64,000 nucleotides of DNA from Cryptomeria japonica. Taxonomy: Eukaryota; Streptophyta; Pinopsida; Cupressales; Cupressaceae. Position numbers and translations under genes: made by a program. The stretch spans positions 155,233,613 through 155,297,612 of the forward strand of contig NC_081405.1 in NCBI RefSeq assembly GCF_030272615.1. The letters are read 5' to 3'. This document shows, one piece after another, positions 35,886 to 47,954 of the stretch. Below the pieces are notes generated by a model. That model did no database searches. It worked only from the letters and a program-made list of their open reading frames with translations, and was not told the origin of the DNA. Each line of letters starts with the position of its first letter. Positions within the stretch are counted from its first letter, which is position 1.

Positions 35886-36680
35886 ACATGAGTCTAGCCA
35901 AAGTTGCAATGAATGCATCACCATCTTCCTTCTTGGACTCAGAGTTAGAATCAAACTTCTTTTTATTCTTCTTTTCTTCCTTGCCATTCTTATGGATGTG
36001 TCCTGATTTACTGCAATTCTAGAATATGACTTTGGACTTTCCAGGAGATTTCGATATCCCTCTAGACTTGGATTTATTGCGCTTCTCATTATTCTTGCCT
36101 TTTCCTTAGGTCTTCCATAGATAGTAGGGCTTCCTTAAAATTAATAGATACCTTCCTCCACATCTCTTCACCAAGAAGGGCACCCAACACATCTTTAGAC
36201 TTTATAATAACATAAGTACTATCGATAGCCATAATGATAGAATCCCACGAATCAGGGAAATAATAAAGAAAGATCTAACATTTCTCCTCCTCATCCATCT
36301 TAACACAAACATATACCAATTAAGCCACCAACATATTAAATGCTTCAAGTTGGTTTGTAATCCATCCACCCTCTTCCATTATCAAGGAATACAATTTCTT
36401 CCTCAAGAAAACATGATTTAATAAAGATTTGGCTTGATACATCTCACCAAGATTAGTCCATAACTTCTTTGCAGAGTTCTCTTCATGGACATTTATTAGA
36501 TCAGAGTTTGCCAAGCACACTATTATTAGACCCTTGGATTTACAATCCATAACATCATATTGAGTAACTGCAGTAGGATCTAAGGATCTTGAGACATTCA
36601 CATCAACAACATCTCACATATCTCGATCTATTAGAAGATCCGCCATCTTCAGCTTCCACATCTCAAAATCACTTCCAAAA
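35880..36680 (-). pseudogene. Copia Gag with degenerate zinc knuckle
   Basis: FEMWKLKMADLLIDRDM (about 36670-36620), then piece 36601-36320 with YDVMDCKSKGLIIVCLANSD, KKLWTNLGEMYQAKSLLNH and LRKKLYSLIMEEGG, as in the UBN2-type Gag of plant Copia elements. A knuckle near 36010-35975 reads NCSKSGHIHKNG with its first and last Cys lost. Several stops. Confidence 0.8.
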
Positions 36681-36827
36681 TTTTTTTCCACCTCTATTCT
36701 CCCTGTGGAACTGCTATTTAAAAATTCCTGCAATAAGATTAAAAAGTATCTTCTACAAAATCTCCCACTCAAATCTAGATTACTTCAAAAAACCCAACAA
36801 CCCACAACTAAAACCAAAGGTGATCAA

Positions 36828-36839
36828 GCTTTGATACCA
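36828..36839 (-). promoter_or_regulatory. Copia primer binding site (initiator tRNA-Met)
   Basis: Minus strand TGGTATCAAAGC, two bases from the 5' LTR end (36842). Confidence 0.85.
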
Positions 36840-36841
36840 CT

Positions 36842-37668
36842 TGTAAGGAAGTTAAGTAGTGGAACAACCTCCTACACTAACCTTGAGAGGAGGGTAATGT
36901 AAATACTCTTACAAATCATTACAACAGTTACAAAAACTTAACAAAAATAGACATAATAACATGCATACCACAACATAGTGATTTATGTGGGGAAAACCCT
37001 TCTGGGAGAAAAACCCCAAACTCCAAAAGTAGCTCAATATATTATTCGACAATCAATAATAGATTACAATATAATTGCAGAGAAATTTCTTCACAGGAGT
37101 ACCACCAATCAGAAATTCAAAGATAACTCAATAGCTATAAGACTCTTACACACAACCTTTATCTCAGACACCTCATATATAGGAGATACAATACAATAAA
37201 CCATCAAACGGTATTACAAAACCATGGGCTAAAATCACCCAATAAAGTAGAATCGACCTTATCTCCAATATAGATGCCCTATGATGTGTCAAAACACATA
37301 TCAACATGTGTTACTCCCTTTTACAACTTATTTATGTGTTCGATGCATTTTATATTTCCTATTTTAGAAGTCGAAACATCCAAAGGCCATAACTTTCATC
37401 GTACCCTTCATAAATGGAAAATTTAATATCTTCAAAACTAGTTATGATCTTACGATAAAAATTAAATTTAAACCTTTCATTGCACCCTTCAAAATGGGAA
37501 ACTTTAATATCTTCAAAACTAGTTATGATCTTATGATGAAAATTTGCCAACATGCTTATCTAGCCAATCTGAAGCTTTGGGGACAATTTCACACCATTTT
37601 GTCCTCAAATGAAAACCTACTATAAATAGTAACCTCATGTAAATGCAAGGTTGAGACACCATTTTCCA
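36842..37668 (-). repeat. Copia 5' LTR
   Basis: It pairs with 31722-32615 and is slightly shorter. It contains an internal duplicated phrase (TTTAATATCTTCAAAACTAGTTATG at about 37420 and 37500), present only once in the other LTR. This block also explains the short minus-strand ORF near 37359-37553. Confidence 0.8.
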
Positions 37669-37681
37669 AAAAACTTGTAAT

Positions 37682-37831
37682 AGACAAAGTAATCAATCAT
37701 TAGACCATGGTCCTTATTTGGAAGTTGTGGTAGCTCCATCTACCATGCTTGAAGTTTCTCCTCTTGCATCTTGTCCACCTACCCAAAACAATGTTGAGAA
37801 ATATTGGGAGGGGGATGATTTCCTTGATTAA
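37682..37831 (+). pseudogene. Element B C-terminal coding piece
   Basis: The plus frame resumes after the Copia insertion: RQSNQSLDHGPYLEVVVAPS, then PPTQNNVEKYWEGDDFLD and a stop. It is the natural continuation of the acidic tail that breaks off at 31422. No pol domain lies between them in the remaining sequence. Confidence 0.55.
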
Positions 37832-38596
37832 ATTCATTCATGATGTAGATTCTCTCTCCTCTCTTGCTTGTTCGTAACCTTCTTCTATTTGTTTGTCAAT
37901 TTTTCTATTTGTTGTCCCTAGTATTGTCTCCTTGAGGACGATTCAAAGCATTGAGATCTCTTTTGGTCTCTTCCATTTTGACTCAAAATACATATGTGCC
38001 CTTCTTCCATTGTGGTTCTACTTTGTTTGGGGGATGAGGACAACTCAATGCAAATATATACATGATATACATTATTTACCATAAGAGTATATTGACCCCA
38101 AAGTTAAGTAGATTCCTTGTGTTTTGGTGTTTTGTGATCATTATCCTTTGGCTTGTCCTTTCTTGGGTGCATCTCATTGTGATAACGTGCTTATCTTTTG
38201 GACGCATGTATTCTACCATAAATAAATTTCTCCTATTGTGGCCTACGTAATTGCTTTAATGTGGGGGAATACACTCCACTTAATGTTTCCCTCGCATATC
38301 TTGATACTCAAGTTACTTTACAAACTCAGTCTTTTGCTTTGTAATTTTGGTATTTTTCTTTTCATGACTCATGCTAAGTGAACCTTACTAGGCTAGTAGT
38401 CATTGCTCTTTTTTTCTCTCTCTTTCCTTGTGATGTCCCTTTTATCTTGATCTTGAAGTTGTAGGATACGTAAAGTCCATTATGGGCTTGGTGTATCTTG
38501 CCTTCTTAGCATCTTGATAAAATATTTTCAATGTGAACCTTTGTACTTTACCAAGACTATGCTTATTCTCATACTCCCACTAAAGTGTGGGCTAAA
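37832..38596 (+). other. Element B 3' untranslated part
   Basis: T-rich, with TTTGTTTGGGGGATGAGGAC near 38030, a phrase common in the 3' untranslated parts of plant gypsy elements. It ends in AAAGTGTGGGCTAAA just before the LTR, a possible polypurine tract. No ORF of interest. Confidence 0.5.
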
Positions 38597-39592
38597 TGTA
38601 ACATCCTAAATTGTACTCCCTTGCAATTTTGTCCTCATTTCAGCCCTCACCTTGGCATTCATGTCCCAAGGCCTGATCGGGAACTTTATTTTTCTCATAC
38701 AATGAATATTTGTCATATTTTTTACCTTGCACTTTATTTTACCCTTTATTTATGGTGCTTGATTGGTCAGGACCAAGGCACTAGTGCCTTAGTCCTCCCA
38801 ATTAGGACCCATTTTTGGGCCCCTTAATGACCACAAGATTTGGTCGGGAATCTTGACCCTGTGTTGGCTCATGTCAAAAAATTAAGTTATTTTTTGGTGG
38901 GAAAGTATAAAAGGAGGTCCACCCCTCTCATTTTGATATATCTGACAATCATATTCATCAATTTATTCAAGCAATCAAGCATTCAAGTTCAAGTGAGAAA
39001 GCAATTAGTCTTCTTTCAGGCACTGGAGTAGAGATAAGGTCAAGATTCAAGCATTGGAGTTGCCATTCATGTTCTATGTTATTGAAGACTTCATGAAACT
39101 CTAATTGCATGTGGAGACAAACAAAACTTGAACACAACTTGGAGATATAGCATTTTTATTTAAGTCATTATTCAACATCTCCCTCAAAAGGAGAACATTT
39201 CCATTACTGCAATTCATTCATATTTCATTTCTATTTCATGGTTAATTCCAAAACCGGGATTTGATCTAAGGCAAACACCTATTCCCAATGCATTTCCCTT
39301 CTCTAGTATGTGCACGAACAAGTATGGAGTTGTGATCTTTAGAATTGTCTTTATTTACAGTAATGAATCAATCCCCCATTGGAGTGGGAAAAGTGCAGAG
39401 GAACAGAGCGACTGTCACTACAATCCCAACAAATTAGGAGTTCCTTTAAGGAACAGGTCTGAATACTTATAATCTATAGATCCAGGTTCGTGGCTTAATC
39501 CAATGACTATAGCTCATCGTTTATGTATTTTCAATTTCCAACACATTTACCCTAATTTCAACATTTTTACAATTCAACTTAAAAGAGGGCAG
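38597..39592 (+). repeat. Element B right LTR, first part
   Basis: It starts TGTAACATCCTAAATTG. It is interrupted at 39592 by element C and resumes at 51671 (TCCAATCAAATCTAG) to end at 51834. The combined length of about 1,160 bp fits the left LTR. Confidence 0.85.
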
Positions 39593-40702
39593 TGTTGGAA
39601 TCAAGGATCATTGAGAGGGGAGGTGAATTAGTGATCTACTAGGAAATAAATTTTCTGACTTAATCTCAAACCACTAGAAGTAAAATGTAGAAACACAAGA
39701 TAATCAACCACAAAATCATAACACTGGGATTTTACGTGGTAACCCAAATGGGAAAAAACACGGTGGGATTTGAACCCATAATATTATTCCACTATGGCTA
39801 GAGATAAAACAATATTACATGAGGGGAATGCACTTGCATTCAGGTATACTACCTAGAGTTCACTACTCAAGTTGCAAAATAGGGCTACAACTCTAGAGGA
39901 AGGCTCAATTCCTTACAAGAGATTACAAACTGATTACAATAAGTGAAGAACTGTAAAATAGCATTTGACTATGCCAAATATCAATTCCGATTAGGCACAA
40001 AGTGATCCGCTACACTGTTCTAATAAACTACTCTACCAAATCAACACAATTCAGAGTGTGCATGGGAAACTAGGCTCAATTGCTCCAAAAACACCACGCA
40101 TACTATTTCCAACAACTAATTCATTAATGTGAGTGATCTTATATATCTGGACACTCCAAAATGATCACCCACAAGTCGGCTTCACCAAATATTAAAAGTG
40201 AAACGTGTAGCTGCAAGTCGACTTGAATCTATTGCTGAATCATATGTTAGACCCAAAATACATGATCACACACTTCCTATAGGACTCATATATCATTGCA
40301 AACACATTTACAATCAGTAGAAACAACTTAAGGAATTCGGTCGCATGATACCCCATTACACATGAAGAATGCTCTATTTTACTGTTCTTTCAGATAGCAG
40401 ACCTTCAAATAGGCATACAAATCAATATCGGAGGATGGATTGATGTGATAATCTACTTTATATACCTAGCCAATTAATCACCAAACACCAAAATCAAAAC
40501 TACTTCACCAGAAATCATAAAACTATATACTGAGCTGCACTGACAGTCTTAGTCCAAAAGTACAAGACATTAGGTTAACCAAAACTTCATACCAAATCAA
40601 ATCAGAAGACTGAGTTGCCATCAATGAAAAATCTTAAGAATATACATGCATTAGGAATCATCAATATCCATGAGAGCATCACCGAAACACCAAATTCCAA
40701 CA
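39593..40702 (-). repeat. Element C 3' LTR
   Basis: 1,110 bp, TGTTGGAATCAAGG ... CAAATTCCAACA on the plus strand. It shares long stretches with 50523-51665, for example GGTGGGATTTGAACCCA and TTCACTACTCAAGTT. Confidence 0.85.
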
Positions 40703-40715
40703 ATATCCCCATTTG
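40703..40715 (-). promoter_or_regulatory. Polypurine tract of element C
   Basis: Minus strand AAATGGGGATAT, directly inside the 3' LTR. One purine run is broken by a T compared with element D. Confidence 0.5.
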
Positions 40716-43495
40716 GCATTGATGGCAACATAGGTGAATAATGATAAGTATCCAAAATATGCAAAACACCAAAAGTTTGAATTTTGTACATTCAATCTTA
40801 TTGACTCCCCTTGAACTGCTTACTCCATTTTTCACTGCTCTCTCTCTCTCTCTCTCCCCCTTTGACATCAATGGAAAAGGGTGGGAGTCGACCAAAACTT
40901 ATATAAGAATGAATGAATGAACTTGATTACATTAACTTAAAGATGTCTAAGTAAGTCATCTTTAAGGACTTCAGATACTCGTTCCATCATCTCAGGAAAC
41001 AATCAAAGACATTTGTTAGGGCACTGCATATAAATGCATGGATCTCAACACTCTGAAGATTGGATGGTAACAAGGTATCCATCTAGGGAATTATCAAGAT
41101 CCTCAGTTCCCCTAATCTACTCAACATTCTCTCCTTTTCATGACTCAAATCCTTTATTTAATTAGAATAATCCAAAATTTGTTCTTCAAGTGAACTTGGG
41201 AATACAGATTGAGATGTAAAAGAGTGACCGATACTGGCAAGTTTACCCTCAAGATCTCTTATTTGTTGATCAATGTTTGCAGTAAATTTGGGAAGAATAG
41301 ACATAATTTGAAAAATTTCCCGCCTACATCTAATGCCTCTTCTACACTCTTCATTGTAGACTTTAGACTCGCTTTATCCATCTCTACTTCTTTCAACTTT
41401 TCCTGCAATCCCATTTCATTAAACCTTTTTTGTATATATTCATCAACGACCTCTTCTAATGATACAAAATAGGAGTTAACAATATTTAACAAGTTCTTAA
41501 GATTTCCGAAGGGAGAAGCACCAGAATCCTGACAAAAACTAGGTAAAATATTTTCCAAAACCTCAGTGGCAAGAGAGATGACTTCTTTATCTTCAGATTG
41601 AGATTTTAATAGATCTTCAATTGCCTTGATTTGAGCTTGGGTGGCAAGTTTCAAAGCTTGAAGAGGGGAAAGAGTGCTCAAATTAATGGGACCATGGGAA
41701 AATTCATCTTCTACATCAATCTCCTTACCTTTGATGGTGACAACTGCCACAATCATGGTTACTAGAGGTTTCTCTGTTTTCTCACAACTCTTCTCCTTCT
41801 CAACCTCTGCATGCACACTCTTTTCAACTTTCACAATCACCTCTGCTATCATTTTTTCAATCACTTCTATCTCAGGATGGTCCCGCGTAGCTTCACTAGA
41901 GACATGTAGAATTGGATTTTCAGAAGGAGCATCTAGTGCTGTTTCTTTTTCAACAACTACTAATCTACTTGACCATCAGAGACCTCTATATGTACTTCTA
42001 GAATGGAAGTGTCAAGATTTTTTCCTTCCAAGTGGGAGACATATTGAGGTTGATTTACCTCATATTTCAGCTCAAGTAAAAAGTCTTTCACTATTTGTTC
42101 AGTTTCTCTTGCAACTTCATCAATTTTGCCAAGCATAATTCTATGTTCTCTTCTCTTGCTTCTAAATTTTTCTTTTGCAAATTTTAATAATCTTTCAACT
42201 TCATCCCCAGATATGGCTGGACAAATATTCACCAAAACATACTCCTGCATTTATTCATCTTTCTGGCAGGCAGTATTTCTCCAGATATCAAGGATATCAT
42301 ACAACTCCTTAGGCAAATTGGATGATAATTCAATTAGAGCTCTACTAAAACTATTCATATATAGTACAACTTCTTCCTCAATTTCTCTCCTCTCCTTATC
42401 ATCCGCATTATCATAATATACACCAATATTTTTCAAATTCCCATCCTTAATGATTTCATTCTTTATATCTTCTAAGGATTTTGGAGGAATAATCTCAACC
42501 TTACTAGATTCCAAAGCTTCATATTTCTGCTTCTTGGTTCCCTTAGACTTTCCGGATGGCTCGCCTCAAATCTTTTTCTTCTTAGAGGGCGGAGCATCAT
42601 CAGATGGCTTCCTAACTGTGAGGCCTCACCTTGACTCAGTCTGACATTCAATGGATTTTGCATTTAGACTATTATGGATACTTTATTTTGATGCATTTTG
42701 AGACTTAGAACTTATATGATTTCAAGATTTGGATAACATTGCTATGATTTGATGATTTACTTACATGCTTTATGAGATAGAACACTATATGATTGTTAGA
42801 TAGGATGATATTGCAATGGTAGATGTCGTTATTGAATTTGCAGGACTTTACTCTGAATATAGAACTATGATGTATGTTTAGTTTATGTGAATTGGGATGA
42901 AATTACTTATGTGAAATTGCTTGATAAAAGATGTATTCAATCTGTGCAGATGAAAATTGTATGCAAGTAATGAAGTGTATTGTTATATTATTGAATTATA
43001 TTATATATAGATATTTGGAAGTACTAATGTGTAAATTGAGATGCGCAGGAAATTTACCATGTGACCATGGAAAATTACGGAGAATCAAACCTAGACTTAT
43101 GTATGTTCGTAAGCTAGGGTTTGTCTATTTGGAGAGACAACACCTCGTTTGTGTTGTATTTTATTCGTAACAGTATATGCTGCATGAGTGTTAAGTGTTA
43201 TTTAAATTTATTGTGTAAAAAAACCACAAGAGACAATTTCATGTTTCATTTTTGTAAAAGTGTTTTATTTGTGTCACTTGACACGTGTGGATTTAAATTT
43301 AAATGTTTTATTTTGTCTCTTGGTGGGAAAGTGTTTAATTTTAGTTTTCTTAAATAAAATAATGTGTTGTCATAAATACTTTGGGAATATAATATTTGGG
43401 GTGGTCAACTTATGTTTGACCCGAAAATAAACTTCAGAGGGGTTTAAAATGGGTTAAATGAACACCTAGGGGTAGTTTAATAGGGTTTCCTAAAG

Positions 43496-43540
43496 CCCAT
43501 AAGGTATACCTAAGGTATACCTAAGGTATACCTAGGGGTT
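43496..43540. repeat. Short tandem repeat AAGGTATACCT
   Basis: Three adjacent copies of the palindromic unit AAGGTATACCTA followed by TAGGGGTTAGGGG, inside the 3.8-kb insertion. Confidence 0.7.
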
Positions 43541-45114
43541 AGGGGTAATTTTAGGCAAGTTTCTACTTTATAATGATCTTTTTAACGCTTTAAAAATTGG
43601 CTTTTCTTGAGTTGAGCGAAAATTGAAAATTAGAAGTTAAATCTAATCAAGATTTTTCCTTTTGGAATGAGAGTCTTTTTGCATTGTTGCTTTCTTTCCT
43701 TTTTGGTTTTTAGAAACCTGTGAGAACTCTGAGAGTGAGCTTCTTAAGCAAGATTTTTGAGAATTGGAGGGTAATCACCCACTCTCCATTTTTGGAGACA
43801 GAAGAAAATTTGAAAAGAAAATAATATTATGGAATAGAAAAATTGATTAAGGGTAGAAGGAAAGAGATTTGTGGATTAGGCAACTCTTCATCAAATATCA
43901 TAATACCTTTGGGCAGATTAAGGTTGGTTTCAGTTATTCTTTTTAATGTCTTCTTCTTGTTTATGTCTGGAAGTTTGTTGGTGTAAGAAATCTGTGTTCT
44001 TGAAAGTCTATGTTAGAAAATCTTTTGGTATTTTTGCATTATGATTTGTTTGTGTTTTGGGAGTTTTCTCAAGACCTCTTACTCTTGGGAGAGAAGAGGA
44101 TCTTGAGGGTGGTAGCAGTGACAACCCTCGAGTGAGAGACTCTCTTTTGAGAGCGATCACAAGGGATCTTTGTGTGACCCTTGCTGCATGGCCTGTTTGT
44201 GCAATGGGGGTCATAAGGAGGGATATAAGGCTAGAATGCCTTTGGGGGGCATAAGGAATAAGGGGTTGAGATTCTTGATATTACTATTGTGCCATGAGGT
44301 GGCTTCTTGTTTATTTCATACTTGCAGTTCTCCTCAGGGTATTGGTCCACTACCACCCTTTGAAAATGTTCATCACGAAAGTGTGGTGCTGTGAAAGCCA
44401 AGTTGGGAATGTGTCTGGAAAATCTGTATGCATTTTCTTTCTATGTGTTTGCCTGTTTGTTACCCGTCTAGGAATTGGTTCTCCGAGCTTGGGGGTGGCT
44501 ACCAGTTAGCCTAGGCTAGGAGGTGAGCACTCCGTGGTCATATTTGTGTTTTTCTATTATGCAGGAAAGTCAGGAGAAAGAGAATAGGAACCATGAAAAA
44601 GACACAGAAGATTATTATTGAAGATACTTAAATTCAGTTGCAGATATTTGTTTAAATTTGTTATAGAAGTATGCCTCATTCATAGAAAAGAGAAGCAAGT
44701 TGTAATTCTTGAAAATAGACTTGAAGTTTTATTTTTGTGGCTATACAAAGAAACATCCTGTAAATTGGTAGAATATCTTAGAGTTGTTAAAAAAAAAAAA
44801 AAAAAGCTTGTTTTATTTCTACTTCTGGTTTTTAGTAAAAGAAAAGTTATTTTGAGTTGCATGCAAAAGCCTCTTTGTATTATGGAAAAAAAAGAATAGA
44901 TTTCATTTAAATTTTATCTATATTTTACTTGTGGCAAAATAGGAGTTTATTTATGCTGAAAGATCTTAAGTATTTTAAAGAAAAAAATATGTTTTATGTA
45001 AATATTTTATTAGAGGAAAAATCAATGAATCTTTTTATTCTAGAGAAGTATATTGTATTTCTTAAAATGTATTTCTAAATTGTATTTTTAGTTAGTGTTG
45101 ATTAAAAAACACTT

Positions 45115-45117
<3 letters not shown>

Positions 45118-45188
<71 letters not shown>

Positions 45189-45324
45189 TCTGAATTAACT
45201 TAATGCTTTTCCTTTGTTATATTAATTTAAAATTGTTGCATGTAAATCTTTTAAAAATATATATATATATATTGGAATATTTTCACCCTTTTAGCTATGA
45301 TTATAAATTTATATAAATATAAAT

Positions 45325-45355
<31 letters not shown>

Positions 45356-45400
45356 AATATATGTATATATATATATTTATATATAATATATTTTAAAAAA
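45118..45400. repeat. TA microsatellites
   Basis: An uninterrupted TA run at 45118-45186 and further ATATATAT and TATATAAATA runs up to 45395, just before the GC-rich palindrome array. Confidence 0.9.
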
Positions 45401-45434
45401 AACATAAATAAAAAAAAAAAGGGGAATTGTTTTT

Positions 45435-45620
45435 GGGTCCACGTGGACCCCACTGTGTGTACGCACAGTGAGGGCCGCGCGGTGCCCACTGTGTGCACAC
45501 ACAGTGGAGCCGCTTCGGCTCCCACTGTGTGGCCACACAGTGGGGGAGCTGCTAGCGGCGCCCACTATGTGGACACACAGTGGTACCGCGGTGCCCACTG
45601 TGCGCCCTCACAGTGGCGCC
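45435..45620. repeat. GC-rich array of five 20-bp palindromes
   Basis: A perfect 16-bp palindrome GGGTCCACGTGGACCC (45435-45450) is followed by five copies of a palindromic unit of the form CACTGTGTGNNCACACAGTG at 45451-45470, 45487-45506, 45523-45542, 45563-45582 and 45596-45615 (starts 36, 36, 40 and 33 bp apart). Spacers are themselves partly palindromic (GAGCCGCTTCGGCTC). Single-stranded, the array could fold as a row of hairpins. It is a GC island in very AT-rich surroundings. The Cys/His/Thr-rich ORFs on both strands come from the repeat. Confidence 0.9.
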
Positions 45621-45925
45621 ACGACCCTCCCCGCCTCCACTTCCGTAACCTACACAAAAATCATGGCCGCCTTGGGGTTTCGGCCCAGCAAAAAAAAATT
45701 CTCTGTAAAAAAAATATGGATTAAACCCTAGCCCGGGTGGGGCTAGGGCAAAGGAATTTAAAAATAATATGATAATTAGAATTGTAAATATATATATATA
45801 AGAAAATAGAACCCTAAATAGGGTTGGAGAAATATTGATTATTATTTTAGAAAGTTATTGTGTTTTTGAAAAAGAATTAAAATATATAAAATATATGTAA
45901 ATATATATATGTATCTATATATATA

Positions 45926-45928
<3 letters not shown>

Positions 45929-45972
<44 letters not shown>
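45929..45972. repeat. TATC microsatellite
   Basis: About ten CTAT units in a row between TA repeats. Confidence 0.9.
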
Positions 45973-45976
<4 letters not shown>

Positions 45977-46689
45977 ATATAACTCTGGTCATAATTTGGA
46001 GTAAGTATTTAATTATAAATATATATATATATATATATGTATATATAAATATATATATAAATATATATATATATATTTATATAATTCTGGTTATAATTTG
46101 GAGTAAGTAATAAAGAGAAATTTAAAAAAATGGTTGATTAGACTATATAGTCATATTGGAGATTAAATTAATTATTCCTCTCCTATTCCTTTAGCATGAT
46201 TGATTTAATAAACTTAATGACTGGGTATCTCGTGGAGATAAAATTTAACTAGTTAGTTTTCCGCAAATAAAATTAAACAAAATTATCGATGCTTGGTTCG
46301 TTTCAGAATTAGCTCGAATATAATTATGGAGATTTTCAATAACGCTTGTCGTGTGAGTTAACTTGTTAAATAATTAGTATGTTTTAAAAAAAAAATTGTT
46401 CCGTTTTTGCCCTAAATTTTGGGCATGACACTAACTACTTGAGCATAAGTAGTAGTATTATTTACTTTTTGAACTTCTTCATCCGACTCTATCTCTTCCT
46501 CTGCTCCAGTATAATGCCTAGAAGAATTCTCCTTTTTCCTCTTCTCAACTCCACTGGTTGATACTGCAAGCTTGGGCTTGGGTGGAGGAACTGGTTTCTT
46601 GAAAACAGGTCTGGCTCTCTCCTTAATAACAACAACCAATAGGGTAGAAATTATAGATATCAATGCCATTTTGAATCTAGGTTTTGAAA

Positions 46690-47954
46690 TGTTGGCAATT
46701 TGGAGGAATTTATTATGTGTTGCATTAATGTTTTGTCATTGATGGCAACACCGACTATTTTGGTTGTTTACTGGTTTTTGATTGCTTCTGGTAGAGTAGT
46801 TGGATTATGATATTGATCCGGTACGCTCCAGTATGCTTTGGTTTGTGGAATTGAATTGGATATATCATTCATGCTATTCAAATGCGTATCGAGATCAATT
46901 GGTTCAGGATTTGATAACTCAGATACTATCATTTGTTCTAGTAAGCCTTTTGGTCACTGGTAAGGGTTTTATCGAGAGAGATTTGTTGAAGATATTTTGA
47001 TGCACATGATATGTGGTGTTGGTGTGGCTTCTAGATGGATTTTGGGATGCTGTTGGTTATCTTGTTCACATTCCTATTGATCAATGGTGTTGGATTTGGT
47101 TTATGACAACCTATTTTGGGTTTGATACTATCTAGGTTATGGATTGGTTTATGCAACGTGCTGGAGGATGATCCTGATGCATTACTGTCGAGATTAAATG
47201 ATTGGTTTACATTGTTTTTGGCCTAAAAAGACTTGGTTGATCATTGGACTATGGGTCTATGTTACGAATCTATTGTATTATCTTTTAGGTTGCTGACCTA
47301 ATTGTTTAGGTCTTAGGTTGGTATAAATATGATGTAAGATCTCTTTGTAGATCATGGGCATATTGGATTATGGTTATAGGATTATCTATGTGCGAATAAT
47401 GTTGTAATCATATGTAGATATTTTGGTCGATCATAGGTGATCAAATTGGGTTTGTGGAAGAGTTTTAAGGCCTCCAGTGTTGAGCTTAACTGGAACTATA
47501 CTTAGGCATAGGAGATGCTATCTTTGCAGTTCATTCTTCTTTCTAGATTGTAGTCTGGATTTATTTTGTAGTCAGTGAGGCTCATTTTTGTGATGAGCAG
47601 TGCATTCTAGGTTGTTGGCCTTCCTGCATGTGCAGGGCCCTCATTATTGTAATCACATACTTACTACAAAAGTATTATCTGACTGTGGGTAGGTTTCCCA
47701 CCACGTTTTTTCCCTTTACCAGGTTTTCCACATACAAATCTTGGTGTCATGTGTTTTGGATGGGTGGTAACTATTCTATGATTTATGTCTATGCTTAATT
47801 GCTATATTAGTTATTCTGGTATTTAGTTTATGCATTCCAGTATTGAGTTTATGTGTTTCGGTAATAAGGATTTGAATGCTTAAAGTTCTATAATCTGGTG
47901 AAAATTGATTCACCCCCCTCCTAGTTGTCCTCTGGTTACTTGAGCTATCTAACA
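46690..47954 (+). mobile_element. Solo LTR, plus orientation, inside element C
   Basis: 1,265 bp starting TGTTGGCAATTTGG and ending GAGCTATCTAACA, flanked by a perfect 5-bp duplication TGAAA (46685-46689 and 47955-47959). The start (TGTTGG ... TTTTGTCATTGATGGCAACA) and the end (GATTCACCCCCCTCCTAGTTG) match the LTR type of elements A, C and D read in the opposite direction, so the same lineage jumped into one of its own members and then lost its body by LTR-LTR recombination. It splits the sixth codon region of ORF2. Confidence 0.85.

Larger units (their letters stand above)
31722..37668 (-). mobile_element. Decayed full-length Ty1/Copia retrotransposon
   Basis: About 5.9 kb on the minus strand with LTRs at 36842-37668 (5') and 31722-32615 (3'), both including ACAACNTCCTACACTAACC and AATAACATGCATACCACAAC. 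It has an initiator-tRNA-Met primer site and the Copia domain order gag, protease, integrase, reverse transcriptase, RNase H. All domains contain stops or frame breaks. It is the only element in the window with a recognisable reverse transcriptase. It lies within the C-terminal coding part of element B, whose frame resumes at about 37682. Confidence 0.9.
42647..46425. mobile_element. 3.8-kb insertion with TGACA target duplication, possibly a giant solo LTR
   Basis: TGACA occurs at 42642-42646 and again at 46426-46430, and the flanks belong to element C ORF2. On the minus strand the insert begins TGCCCAAAATTTAGGGC and ends CCATTGAA; if the duplication is counted in, it begins TGTCATGCCC, a common opening of plant gypsy LTRs. 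No ORF resembles any transposon protein. Content from left to right: ordinary AT-rich sequence (42650-43560, with GGTATACCTA repeats near 43500), a moderately GC part (44050-44560), A/T-rich runs, TA microsatellites (45118-45186), a palindrome array (45435-45620), a TATC microsatellite (45929-45972) and more TA repeats. A solo LTR of a large gypsy element is my best guess; a non-coding element of another kind is possible. Confidence 0.6.

Noticed and set aside
31717-37690. Target duplication AATAG around the Copia element
   Set aside because: AATAG occurs on both sides but not directly next to the LTR ends, so it may be chance.
44008-44509. Short ORFs in the GC-moderate part of the 3.8-kb insertion
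   Set aside because: Overlap on both strands, no family signal, no conserved composition; likely non-coding LTR sequence.
45435-45620. CRISPR-like array
   Set aside because: Repeats are palindromic with 13-20 bp related spacers in a plant retroelement context; spacers are not unique and no cas genes exist.
45301-45731. Cys/His/Thr-rich ORFs resembling zinc-finger repeats
   Set aside because: They arise from the palindrome array; frames open on both strands with the same words, as expected from palindromes.
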